Source of the DNA: JAWSVE01 sp033852115
GTDB taxonomy: Bacteria; Pseudomonadota; Gammaproteobacteria; Pseudomonadales; Cellvibrionaceae
Direction of reading: 5' to 3'
Length of the DNA: 64,000 nucleotides
Assembly (NCBI GenBank): GCA_033852115.1
Contig: JAWSVE010000008.1
Location: forward strand, 186,001-250,000
Shown here: positions 15,256-23,685 of the stretch, piece by piece
Position numbering within the stretch: position 1 is the stretch's first letter
Layout: every line of letters begins with the position of its first letter
Notes under the pieces: generated by a model
What the model saw: only the letters and a program-made list of their open reading frames with translations
What the model was told of the DNA's origin: nothing
Databases searched by the model: none
Position numbers and translations under genes: made by a program

Positions 15256-17031
15256 ATGGACTGGCAGGCTTGGTTATCGCTAGGTTTAACCCTTGGCGCA
15301 TTATTAGTATTGACGCTGACGAGGGTTCAACCTCATTTGGTCATGATGGGGGCGCTAACGGCACTCAGCCTGGCGGGTGTGCTTGAGCCCAGTGAGGCGC
15401 TCTCTGGGTTCGCGAACCCAGGCTTGGTGACAGTCGCGGCGATGTTTGTTGTCGCAACCGGTATTCATGCATCCGGTGGAATCGATATCTTGGTCAATCG
15501 AATATTGGGCCATCCAAAGGGCGTGCGTTCTGCAATGAGTCGGGTATTTTTACCTGTGGTGTTGTTGAGTGGTTTTCTCAACAACACGCCCGTGGTGGCG
15601 ACAATGATTCCTGCACTGCATTCGTGGTGTCGCAAAATTAATATTGCCCCCTCTAAGTTGATGATTCCCCTCAGTTACAGCGCCATTTTAGGTGGTACGC
15701 TGACGTTGATCGGGACCAGTACCAATCTGATCGTAAACGGCCAATATCAGTCTATTACTGGTGAGGCGGGATTTTCGCTTTTTTCGATTAGCCTCATTGG
15801 TTTGCCAGTTGCCGTTCTGGGCTTGCTATTTATGTGGATTTTTTACCCGAAATGGTTGCCAGACCGCAGTGAAAAAGAAGCGTTTGGCAATCTGCGGGAA
15901 TTTACCCTGGAGGTGATGGTAGACCCGAATGGCCCATTGGTAGGCAAAAGCATTTTAGATGCAGGGTTGCGTAACCTGCGTCGCGTTTACCTTGTCGAGA
16001 TCGAACGCGCTGATACTGTCATGACCGCTGTGCCCTCAGAACAGGTACTGCGTGGCAACGACCGTCTCGTCTTTGCTGGAGATACCGAAGCTATCTCTGA
16101 TCTTTTACGCATTAACGGCATCATGCCGTCGGAAGCGGATTCTGATGAACAAGCGATTGCGGTTGACCGATCTGAACGGCGTTTGGTGGAAGCTGTCGTG
16201 TCACCGCATTGCGAATCCATTGGCCAACAAATTCGTGATTCGCGCTTTCGTGATCGATATGGTGCCGTGGTGCTGGCTGTGGCTAGAGGCGGTGAACGCG
16301 TCAAAGGAAATCTCGGGACGATTAAGTTGGAAGCAGGCGATACGTTGCTGCTCGAAGCGCGGCCTGCGTTCGTTAGCCGGCAGCGATATAACAAAGACTT
16401 TTTACTTATTAATGATCTTGATACGGCTACCCCCCGTCATGATCGCGCATATATTGCCTGGGCCATTCTTGGTGTGGTTGTGTTAGCCGCCGGTTTTGGA
16501 ATTACGTCCATGTTAAACGCATCATTGTTAGGTGCTGGACTGATGTTGCTGCTTCGCTGCTGCTCACTAAACGAAGCGGAAAAAAGCTTAGATCTTACGG
16601 TACTCATTACTATTGCCGCGTCATTCGCACTCGGAGTCGCGCTCGATAAGACTGGTGTCGCGGCGGTGTTGGCGGAAACAATTGTTGGTATGAGTGGCGG
16701 TAGGCCGTGGTTAATGTTGGTACTGGTTTATCTGGTGGTGTCGATGTTGACTGAAACCATTACCAACAATGCTGCTGCGGTGTTGGTGCTTCCGGTTGTT
16801 TTACAGATCACCGCTCAAGCGGGACTCAATCCTGAGCCTTTCGTGTTTGCGATCATGATAGGAGCATCCGCCAGTTTTGCTACGCCATTGGGGTATCAAA
16901 CCAACTTGATGGTGTATGGTCCTGGTGGTTATAAGTTCTCGGATTTTGTTAAGGTCGGTCTGCCGATGAACGTTTTTATCGGCCTTATTACAATCACCAT
17001 TCTTTTGTTAGGCTGGGATTTAACGGCGTAG
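15256..17031 (+). CDS. SLC13-family anion permease with two TrkA-C domains
   Basis: A 591-residue inner-membrane transporter of the SLC13/DASS (ArsB/NhaD superfamily) type. N-terminal membrane segments (about 1-205) hold LNNTPVVATMIPALHSW and the clamshell motif IGTSTNLIVNG. Two cytoplasmic TrkA-C (RCK-C) domains follow (about 215-290 and 300-375), then the second membrane half (about 395-590) with TETITNNAAAVLVLPV and ASASFATPLGYQTNLMVYG. The paired Ser-Asn-Thr motifs are typical of sodium-coupled sulfate or dicarboxylate carriers. RCK-C-bearing members are often sulfate or other divalent anion permeases, but the substrate cannot be read from sequence. The start has no strong ribosome binding site. 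Confidence 0.85.
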   Translation: MDWQAWLSLGLTLGALLVLTLTRVQPHLVMMGALTALSLAGVLEPSEALSGFANPGLVTVAAMFVVATGIHASGGIDILVNRILGHPKGVRSAMSRVFLPVVLLSGFLNNTPVVATMIPALHSWCRKINIAPSKLMIPLSYSAILGGTLTLIGTSTNLIVNGQYQSITGEAGFSLFSISLIGLPVAVLGLLFMWIFYPKWLPDRSEKEAFGNLREFTLEVMVDPNGPLVGKSILDAGLRNLRRVYLVEIERADTVMTAVPSEQVLRGNDRLVFAGDTEAISDLLRINGIMPSEADSDEQAIAVDRSERRLVEAVVSPHCESIGQQIRDSRFRDRYGAVVLAVARGGERVKGNLGTIKLEAGDTLLLEARPAFVSRQRYNKDFLLINDLDTATPRHDRAYIAWAILGVVVLAAGFGITSMLNASLLGAGLMLLLRCCSLNEAEKSLDLTVLITIAASFALGVALDKTGVAAVLAETIVGMSGGRPWLMLVLVYLVVSMLTETITNNAAAVLVLPVVLQITAQAGLNPEPFVFAIMIGASASFATPLGYQTNLMVYGPGGYKFSDFVKVGLPMNVFIGLITITILLLGWDLTA

Positions 17032-17521
17032 CCATTCTGTTTGTTCGACCGGGTTTCCCTTCTCTAGGCGGGTTATTGGTGGATGGTTTTTGGCATTCCG
17101 TGAATGTGTAGCCTATGTCGACATCAATAGCGGATGTTTTGTGTATCAGCTCGTAGCTGACGCAGTCCTCAGATATATGCCAGTAACGGTAGCCGTGGAG
17201 GCCGCTAAACTGGTCGGCTTGATAATATAATACGCCGTCTTCCGTCCACCAATGTCCAGATTGCCTGATTTCGAGCAAATCACTTTGGCTCTCACCGTGG
17301 TAGATGAAGTCGATGATATAACGGCCGTCCACCGATCTTTGGTGATGCCACGACCTCAGTTCATTGTGCTTGTTGAACTGGCTTCCACGCCAATGGCCCA
17401 TTAGTGAAATATCTAACCGCTCATTTTTTACATAATCTTCAGTCAGGGGCAAAGACAAAGCATGGTGGTATCCCACAAACGCAAGTCCAATGACACTCAG
17501 TAGCTGGACGGGAGTTCGCAT
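16994..17521 (-). CDS. Small exported hypothetical protein
   Basis: A 175-residue protein with an N-terminal signal-like segment (about residues 1-24). The mature part is beta-rich with a G-x-W motif (LMGHWRGS) and many aromatic residues, reminiscent of lipocalin-like small barrels, but I cannot assign a family. Its 3' end overlaps the convergent SLC13 gene by 38 bases; the last 30 residues are Pro/Asn/Lys rich and may be a late addition. Its upstream region is shared with the NtrC-type site at 17548, 27 bases from its start codon, so nitrogen control of this gene is also possible. Confidence 0.6.
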   Translation of the reverse strand: MRTPVQLLSVIGLAFVGYHHALSLPLTEDYVKNERLDISLMGHWRGSQFNKHNELRSWHHQRSVDGRYIIDFIYHGESQSDLLEIRQSGHWWTEDGVLYYQADQFSGLHGYRYWHISEDCVSYELIHKTSAIDVDIGYTFTECQKPSTNNPPREGKPGRTNRMATPLNPSLTKEW

Positions 17522-17547
17522 ACCTTAGGCTCTCCTTGCAAAGGTGG

Positions 17548-17564
17548 TGCACCAAGTAAGTGCA
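17548..17564. promoter_or_regulatory. NtrC-type enhancer dyad
   Basis: TGCACCAAGTAAGTGCA is a perfect TGCAC-N7-GTGCA dyad, the same 17-base form as enterobacterial NtrC sites at glnA. A partly overlapping second half-site, TGCAAAGGTGGTGCA, begins at 17537. It lies about 160 bases upstream of the sigma-54 promoter at 17727, in normal enhancer position. Confidence 0.7.
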
Positions 17565-17726
17565 ATAAAACAATTGGTAATGACGTTCTAGACCACCCTG
17601 CCAAAGAACTTGTTTAATATCAACGAAACGGCAATTATGTTTCTGAGAAGGAAAGCTGCAACAATAGAGTGTTATATGCTGTCCGCCTAATTTAAAAGAT
17701 CAGATATGTGAGCGTAAAATAGCGCC

Positions 17727-17742
17727 TGGCGTAATTATTGCT
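17727..17742 (+). promoter_or_regulatory. Sigma-54 promoter of ATP-grasp/alpha-E operon
   Basis: TGGCGTAATTATTGCT has the GG-N10-GC spacing and near-consensus -24 (TGGC) and -12 (TTGC) elements. The predicted start near 17753 gives a leader of about 35 bases to the ATG at 17787. Confidence 0.8.
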
Positions 17743-17786
17743 CTTATTTATGTTTGGTCTAAATGTCGAGGAGATAAGGCTAAGGA

Positions 17787-19244
17787 ATGAAAGAAGCGTG
17801 GAAAAACTATCAGCCATCTAATTTTTACGATGAGCTGGTCAGCCCTAAGGGTCATGCAAGGCAGCCCTCAAAAAAAATCGTTTCCTATCTAAAATCTCTT
17901 GATGGAGAAGAGTTTAACTCTCGACAACAGCTTGCCGAGTCCACCATAAGAGAGATGGGGGTTTCATTCACCGTCTATACCGAAGAAGGCAATATCGATC
18001 GGGCTTGGCCATTCGATATCATTCCTCGTGTAATCAGTAAGCAGCAGTGGGACAAAACCGCTAAAGGTCTCGAGCAGCGTTTACGCGCAATCAATATGTT
18101 TATTGATGACTTGTACCACGAGCAAAAAATCTTAAAAGATGGCATCGTCCCTGAATTTGTGCTGAAGCAGTCGAAAAACTACCGTAAAGAGTGTGAAGGT
18201 ATGACGCCTCCCTATGGCGTTTGGGCCAACATCTGCGGGACTGATTTGGTCCGAGATTCTGACGGTGAGTTCTATGTGCTTGAGGATAACCTTCGAGTCC
18301 CGTCAGGCGTGTCGTACATGCTAGAAAACCGCTCCATCATGAAGCGGGTACTGCCGGAAATTTTTGAAAATGTCGACATCGTGCCGGTAGGGGAATATCC
18401 GGACAAGCTGCTCGATATGTTGACCTCCATATCGCCCCGTAAAGTGAAAAAGCCAACGGTGGTTGTATTGACACCGGGTATCTTTAATTCAGCGTATTTT
18501 GAGCATGCGTTTCTCGCACAGCGAATGGGCGCAGAGCTGGTTGAAGGCAGCGACCTCATCGTGCAAGACGACTGTGTTTACATGAAAACCATTGCCGGGC
18601 TTGAGCGGGTTGATGTGATTTATCGTCGCATAGACGATGAGTTCCTAGATCCTGAAGTGTTTAACAAGCAGTCAGTGTTGGGGGTGGCAGGTCTGATGCG
18701 CGCTTGGCGCAAAGGTAACGTGAGTTTAGCCAATGCTCCGGGTGCCGGCGTTGCGGATGATAAGGTCGTGTACGCGTATATCCCTCAGGTCATTAAATAT
18801 TATTTAGATCAAGATCCGCTCATTCCAAATGTTGAAACTTATTTGTGCTATGACGATAAACAGCGTGAGTATGTGTTAGCAAACCTCGACAAGTTAGTTG
18901 TTAAGCCAGCCAACGAATCCGGTGGCTATGGCATGCTCATTGGCCCACATTCCACCAAAAAAGAGCGCGATGAGTTTGCTGTCCTAATCAACAAAAACCC
19001 ACGTAATTATATTGCGCAGCCAACGTTGGCGCTGTCCACTGCACCGGCTCTGGTAGGTAAAGATCAGCTCGGCGCTCGCCATGTAGACTTGCGTCCATTT
19101 ATTTTGCAGGGCAAAGACAGTTATGTCACAACGGGGGGGCTGACACGAGTTGCGATGAAGGAGGGATCATTGGTGGTGAACTCTTCGCAAGGTGGGGGCA
19201 GCAAAGATACTTGGATCGTCGATACCGCAGGAGCTAAAAAATAA
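17787..19244 (+). CDS. Circularly permuted ATP-grasp type 2 protein
   Basis: A 485-residue protein of the circularly permuted ATP-grasp family (formerly DUF404/DUF407). Recognisable segments include FYVLEDNLRVPSGVSYMLEN (about 160-180), VVVLTPGIFNSAYFEHAFLA (about 225-245), VYRRIDDEFLDP-like ligand residues (about 275-285), and the nucleotide-binding LVVKPANESGGYGM (about 371-384). Related proteins are predicted to join amino acids or peptides through an acyl-phosphate. It is the first gene of a five-gene operon whose stop overlaps the alpha-E start (TAATG). Substrate unknown; cytoplasmic. Confidence 0.88.
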   Translation: MKEAWKNYQPSNFYDELVSPKGHARQPSKKIVSYLKSLDGEEFNSRQQLAESTIREMGVSFTVYTEEGNIDRAWPFDIIPRVISKQQWDKTAKGLEQRLRAINMFIDDLYHEQKILKDGIVPEFVLKQSKNYRKECEGMTPPYGVWANICGTDLVRDSDGEFYVLEDNLRVPSGVSYMLENRSIMKRVLPEIFENVDIVPVGEYPDKLLDMLTSISPRKVKKPTVVVLTPGIFNSAYFEHAFLAQRMGAELVEGSDLIVQDDCVYMKTIAGLERVDVIYRRIDDEFLDPEVFNKQSVLGVAGLMRAWRKGNVSLANAPGAGVADDKVVYAYIPQVIKYYLDQDPLIPNVETYLCYDDKQREYVLANLDKLVVKPANESGGYGMLIGPHSTKKERDEFAVLINKNPRNYIAQPTLALSTAPALVGKDQLGARHVDLRPFILQGKDSYVTTGGLTRVAMKEGSLVVNSSQGGGSKDTWIVDTAGAKK

Positions 19245-20176
19245 TGCTATCTAAAGTTGCTGAGCGCGTTTATTGGACTGGGCGCTACTTAGAGCGCATC
19301 GAATCGACTGCTCGCTTGATTACAATTTATGACACACTGTTGTTTGATCTACCACGGTCGGTAGAAATCAGCTGGTATAACCTAATATTGATTAACGGTA
19401 TAGAGGATAGTTTTCTAGAACGCTATTCAGTGAAGGATGAAAAGAATGTCGTTAAGTTCCTAATCGCTGACACAACAAATTCCTCATCAATCGTCTCCTC
19501 ATTGAATGCCGTTCGAGAGAATGTGCGAACCACCCGTGACGTGGTACTGCAAGATACCTGGGAGTTGGTGAATGAGCTCAATCTTTTTGTGAAGGAAAAT
19601 GTCCAGCAGGGTGTAGGTCGTAAACAGCGCCACGAATTTCTTGAAGAAATTATAAAGGGGTGTCAGCAAATATTGGGTTTGCTATTTGGCAACATGACTC
19701 AGGATGCACCTTGGCGCTTTTTGTCACTAGGCCGGAACCTAGAAAGGGCCGATATGACCACTCGAATCTTAGAGGCTGGTGTCAAGGCGTACTCGGATCT
19801 CGCTGACGAAGATGCGGCCGTCAATACCCGTCAAATTATCCTTGGTCAGGTGCTTCGGTCACTCAATGCAGACCAATCTTATCGCCGCATTGTACGGTCT
19901 AAAGTCAATGCAACCGAAGTGGTTGAATTTTTGTTAGAGAACCCTCAGTTTCCCCGTTCCATCCTGTATTGCCATAAAGCACTTGTGGAGCATGCCAAGC
20001 CTTTGCCTAGTGCAACAAGGTTGTTAGACGAAATGGCCATGTTGGAAAATAAAATCGGCAAGATTAAGGCCGCGAAGCTCAATGAAAAGCTCCCCGACCA
20101 TTTAAACTGGTTGCAACTTTGTCATATTAATATTCATACCATTATTTGCGAAACCTGGTTCCCGGCTTGGGAATAG
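19244..20176 (+). CDS. Alpha-E domain protein (DUF403)
   Basis: A 310-residue all-helical protein of the alpha-E family (DUF403), which nearly always accompanies circularly permuted ATP-grasp genes. The N-terminal motif MLSKVAERVYWTGRYLERIE and the later FLSLGRNLERADMTTRIL are the two conserved helix pairs with paired Arg/Glu residues. Its role is unknown; it is thought to assist the ATP-grasp ligase. It overlaps the upstream gene by one base, which implies coupled translation. Confidence 0.88.
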   Translation: MLSKVAERVYWTGRYLERIESTARLITIYDTLLFDLPRSVEISWYNLILINGIEDSFLERYSVKDEKNVVKFLIADTTNSSSIVSSLNAVRENVRTTRDVVLQDTWELVNELNLFVKENVQQGVGRKQRHEFLEEIIKGCQQILGLLFGNMTQDAPWRFLSLGRNLERADMTTRILEAGVKAYSDLADEDAAVNTRQIILGQVLRSLNADQSYRRIVRSKVNATEVVEFLLENPQFPRSILYCHKALVEHAKPLPSATRLLDEMAMLENKIGKIKAAKLNEKLPDHLNWLQLCHINIHTIICETWFPAWE

Positions 20177-20210
20177 GCTAGCTACCCTTATTTTATAGAA
20201 GACGCCATTT

Positions 20211-23200
20211 ATGACCATCAGGGTTGCTATACAACATAAGACATCTTACGAATTTGACCGTCCGGTAAATTTGAGCCCGCATACTGTTCGCTTGCGCCCA
20301 GCACCTCATAGCCGGACAAAAATCCATTCCTATAGTTTGAAAGTCGAGCCAAAAGAGCATTTTATTAATTGGCAACAGGATGCGTTTGGTAACTACCTCG
20401 CACGATTCGTCTTTCCTGAAAAAACCAAAAAGCTCAAAGTGGATGTTGAAGTCATTGCCGATATGACGGTGATCAACCCATTTGACTTTTTTGTTGAAGA
20501 GTATGCGGAAAAATATCCATTCGACTACTCGACGAGCTTGCAAAAAGAGCTAGCACCTTATCTGGTCAAGCGCCGCGCGGGTGTGATGTTCAAAAAAATG
20601 CTTGCCGATGTGCCAAAAGGCAAGCAACCGATCAATGATTTTTTAGTTTGTGTCAATCAATTAGTACACAACGCGGTGGAATACTGCATCCGTTTTGAGC
20701 CAGGTGTTCAATCGCCTGAAAAAACATTGATGTTAGGGACTGGGTCCTGTCGAGACTCGGCTTGGTTATTGGCTCAACTCTTAAGACATTGTGGTTTGGC
20801 AACGCGCTTTGCATCGGGATATTTAGTGCAGCTAGCACCGGATCAAAAATCTCTTGATGGTCCGTCTGGTCCTGAAGAAGACTTCACGGATTTACACGCC
20901 TGGTGTGAGGTGTTTTTACCAGGTGCGGGCTGGGTAGGGCTGGACCCTACGTCGGGTCTGTTCGCGTCCGAAGGCCACATACCCTTAGCGTGTACGCCTG
21001 ACCCCTCGTCTGCTGCGCCAATCAGCGGTGCGACTGATAAATGTGAGGTAGAGTTTTCCTACAGCAATGAAGTTATAAGAGTATTAGAAGATCCTCGAGT
21101 CACTAAACCCTATGACGATGCGCAATGGGCGGACATTATTGCACTGGGTGATAGTGTCGAAACACAATTAAATGACAACGATGTTCGACTAACGATGGGT
21201 GGTGAACCGACCTTTGTGTCGGTTGACGATATGGAAAGCGCGCAGTGGAATACAGAGGCGCTAGGTGCTGATAAATTAAAACTCGCCAAACAATTGCTTC
21301 TTAACTTGCGAGGCCACTTTGCGCCTCAAGGTATGCTGCACTACGGGCAAGGAAAGTGGTATCCCGGAGAAGAGCTTCCACGTTGGGCATTGGGTTTGTT
21401 TTGGCGCACGGACGGTGAGCCAATGTGGGGAGATAAATCCCTACTAGCCCGCATCGATAAAGATTATGGCCACACCGCCGATGATGCAAAGCGTTTTGTA
21501 CAGCAGCTTGCTTTACAGTTGGGTTTGGCCGATAAGTATTTACACCCTGCGTTCGAAGATGTGTTGCACTATTTGACGGAAGAGCAAAAGCTACCTATTC
21601 AATTAGATTTGCAAAAGGCAAAAGAAAAGGGTGACCTTGATCGAAAACGTTTGCTGTCGTTGTTGGAGAAAGGGTTAGATAGCCCAACCGGTTACGTATT
21701 GCCTATTCAGTGGGATGATTTCAATCAACAATGGCTGAGCAGTAGCTGGCGTTTTCGCCGCCAAGAATTGATTTTAATGCCCGGTGACTCACCCATGGGT
21801 TTGCGTTTGCCGTTGGGCGAAATCGAGGTGCAAGATCGCTACACCAAAGAACGCGATCCGATGGAAGAGCGCTCACCACTGAAAAGTCACGATCAAATGG
21901 CAATGCCTGTGGCGCCGATCACTGAAACAAAGGTGTCCGGTGAGAAAGTCTCCCCTCAAATAGAAAGCGAAGCAGAAAATAAAAGTGAGCCAATTCCAGA
22001 CTGGATAATTACCGCGTTATGCATTGAGTCGCGTGATGGTAAGTTGCATATCTTTATGCCGCCGATGCGTTGTTTGGAAAGTTATTTATTATTGTTAGGC
22101 GCGATCGAAGCGAGCGCAAAAATATTATCGCTCCCAGTAGTAATCGAAGGTTATGAGCCGCCAAAAGATTTTCGCTTGCAGAAGTTGTTGGTTACCCCAG
22201 ACCCGGGCGTAATCGAAGTCAATATTCATCCGGCGAACAATTGGCGAGAGTTGGTTACTCATACCAAAGCATTGTATGACATTGCTCGAGAAACGCGGCT
22301 ATCGACAGAAAAGTTCATGATTGATGGGCGACACACTGGAACCGGTGGCGGGAATCATATAACCCTTGGTGGAGTCACACCCAGTGATAGCCCGCTACTG
22401 AGGCGGCCTAATTTATTGCAGAGTTTTATTACATTTTGGCAGCATCACCCTAGCTTATCGTATTTGTTTTCCGGAGCTTTCGTTGGTCCGACGAGTCAAG
22501 CTCCGCGGGTTGATGAAGGTAGAGACGAAGCACTTTACGAACTAGAGATCGCGTTTCAGCAGATGCCGGAAGGTGCAAGCGAGCAGCCTTGGCTGGTTGA
22601 TCGGCTGCTGCGTAATTTATTGATTGATGTAACAGGTAACACGCATCGTGCGGAGTTTTGTATCGATAAACTTTACGCGCCTGGCAGCGCCAGTGGGCGT
22701 TTGGGAATTTTAGAGTTTCGTGGGTTTGAAATGCCGCCGCACTATCAGATGTCGGCGGTGCAAAATCTACTTATCCGTTGTTTGCTGATGCGTTTTTGGA
22801 AACAGCCCTATCAACACCGTTTAGTGCGCTGGGGAACTAGCCTGCATGATAAATTCATGCTGCCCCATTTTATTTGGCAAGATATCAAACAGGTTGCGGA
22901 AGATTTAAACACACAAGGGTTTCCTTTCAAGGCTGAATGGCTTTTACCTTTTGAAGAATTTAGATTTCCGCACTATGGGCGAGTCAAAATCGACGATGTC
23001 GAAATTGAATTGCGATGGGCCATTGAGCCCTGGAATGTACTGGGTGAGGAAATTGGCAGCTTTGGTACCGCACGTTATGTTGACTCGTCAGTTGAGCGAC
23101 TGCAGGTAAAAGTGACTGGACTAACCGACGGCCGTTATGTGCTCGCATGCAACGGCCGTCGTGTACCGTTAGCGGATACTGGTAGGCAAGGCGAGTACGT

Positions 23201-23573
23201 TGCGGGTGTGCGCTATCGCGCGTGGGCACCGCCATCGGCATTGCACCCCACGATTGGCGTGCAATCACCGCTGGTATTTGATCTGATAGATACGTGGAAT
23301 GGGCGCTCTATTGGTGGTTGTACCTATCATGTCTCGCATCCAGGTGGGCGCAGTTACGAAACCTTCCCGGTAAATGCCTTTGAGGCTGAATCGCGACGTG
23401 TGAACCGCTTTGACAATGTCAGCCACAGCCAAGGCCCTTACACTCCAAGGCCGGATGTGGATGCGATGCGGGAATTTTTCCCCAATGTCGATCCTAAACC
23501 GATGGGGCCACCCCCGGAAGAGTCGCCCGGTGAGTACCCTTATACTTTGGATTTACGTCGGATGCGTGAATGA
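20211..23573 (+). CDS. Transglutaminase-like protease fused to DUF2126
   Basis: A 1120-residue two-part protein. The N-terminus (about 1-290) is a bacterial transglutaminase N-domain plus core, with the catalytic triad C180 (GTGSCRDSAW), H229 (DLHAWCEVF) and D245 (LDPTSG). The remainder is the DUF2126 domain, with TMGGEPTFVSVDD (about 327) and the DGRHTGTGGGNHITLGG region (about 704). DUF2126 has been suggested to relate to carboxylate-amine ligases. The pairing of a peptidase-like and a ligase-like module suggests opposing making and breaking of an amide bond. It lies 34 bases after the alpha-E gene. No signal peptide is seen. Confidence 0.87.
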   Translation: MTIRVAIQHKTSYEFDRPVNLSPHTVRLRPAPHSRTKIHSYSLKVEPKEHFINWQQDAFGNYLARFVFPEKTKKLKVDVEVIADMTVINPFDFFVEEYAEKYPFDYSTSLQKELAPYLVKRRAGVMFKKMLADVPKGKQPINDFLVCVNQLVHNAVEYCIRFEPGVQSPEKTLMLGTGSCRDSAWLLAQLLRHCGLATRFASGYLVQLAPDQKSLDGPSGPEEDFTDLHAWCEVFLPGAGWVGLDPTSGLFASEGHIPLACTPDPSSAAPISGATDKCEVEFSYSNEVIRVLEDPRVTKPYDDAQWADIIALGDSVETQLNDNDVRLTMGGEPTFVSVDDMESAQWNTEALGADKLKLAKQLLLNLRGHFAPQGMLHYGQGKWYPGEELPRWALGLFWRTDGEPMWGDKSLLARIDKDYGHTADDAKRFVQQLALQLGLADKYLHPAFEDVLHYLTEEQKLPIQLDLQKAKEKGDLDRKRLLSLLEKGLDSPTGYVLPIQWDDFNQQWLSSSWRFRRQELILMPGDSPMGLRLPLGEIEVQDRYTKERDPMEERSPLKSHDQMAMPVAPITETKVSGEKVSPQIESEAENKSEPIPDWIITALCIESRDGKLHIFMPPMRCLESYLLLLGAIEASAKILSLPVVIEGYEPPKDFRLQKLLVTPDPGVIEVNIHPANNWRELVTHTKALYDIARETRLSTEKFMIDGRHTGTGGGNHITLGGVTPSDSPLLRRPNLLQSFITFWQHHPSLSYLFSGAFVGPTSQAPRVDEGRDEALYELEIAFQQMPEGASEQPWLVDRLLRNLLIDVTGNTHRAEFCIDKLYAPGSASGRLGILEFRGFEMPPHYQMSAVQNLLIRCLLMRFWKQPYQHRLVRWGTSLHDKFMLPHFIWQDIKQVAEDLNTQGFPFKAEWLLPFEEFRFPHYGRVKIDDVEIELRWAIEPWNVLGEEIGSFGTARYVDSSVERLQVKVTGLTDGRYVLACNGRRVPLADTGRQGEYVAGVRYRAWAPPSALHPTIGVQSPLVFDLIDTWNGRSIGGCTYHVSHPGGRSYETFPVNAFEAESRRVNRFDNVSHSQGPYTPRPDVDAMREFFPNVDPKPMGPPPEESPGEYPYTLDLRRMRE

Positions 23574-23611
23574 TTCCAAGAATAAGCTCCGCCAGGGACA
23601 GCAGGGAGATG

Positions 23612-23663
23612 AATTGGGGTCTATTGTTATCTTGTCAGCCCATGAGATAATGTCGCCCCAATT
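23612..23663 (+). other. Large intercistronic hairpin
   Basis: AATTGGGG (23612) pairs with CCCCAATT (23656), and inside it TTATCT (23627) pairs with AGATAA (23645). It is followed by TGTTTAC rather than a T run. It could attenuate, process or stabilise the operon mRNA between the separate and fused ligase genes. Confidence 0.55.
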
Positions 23664-23685
23664 TGTTTACCGTTAGAGCGCTTTT

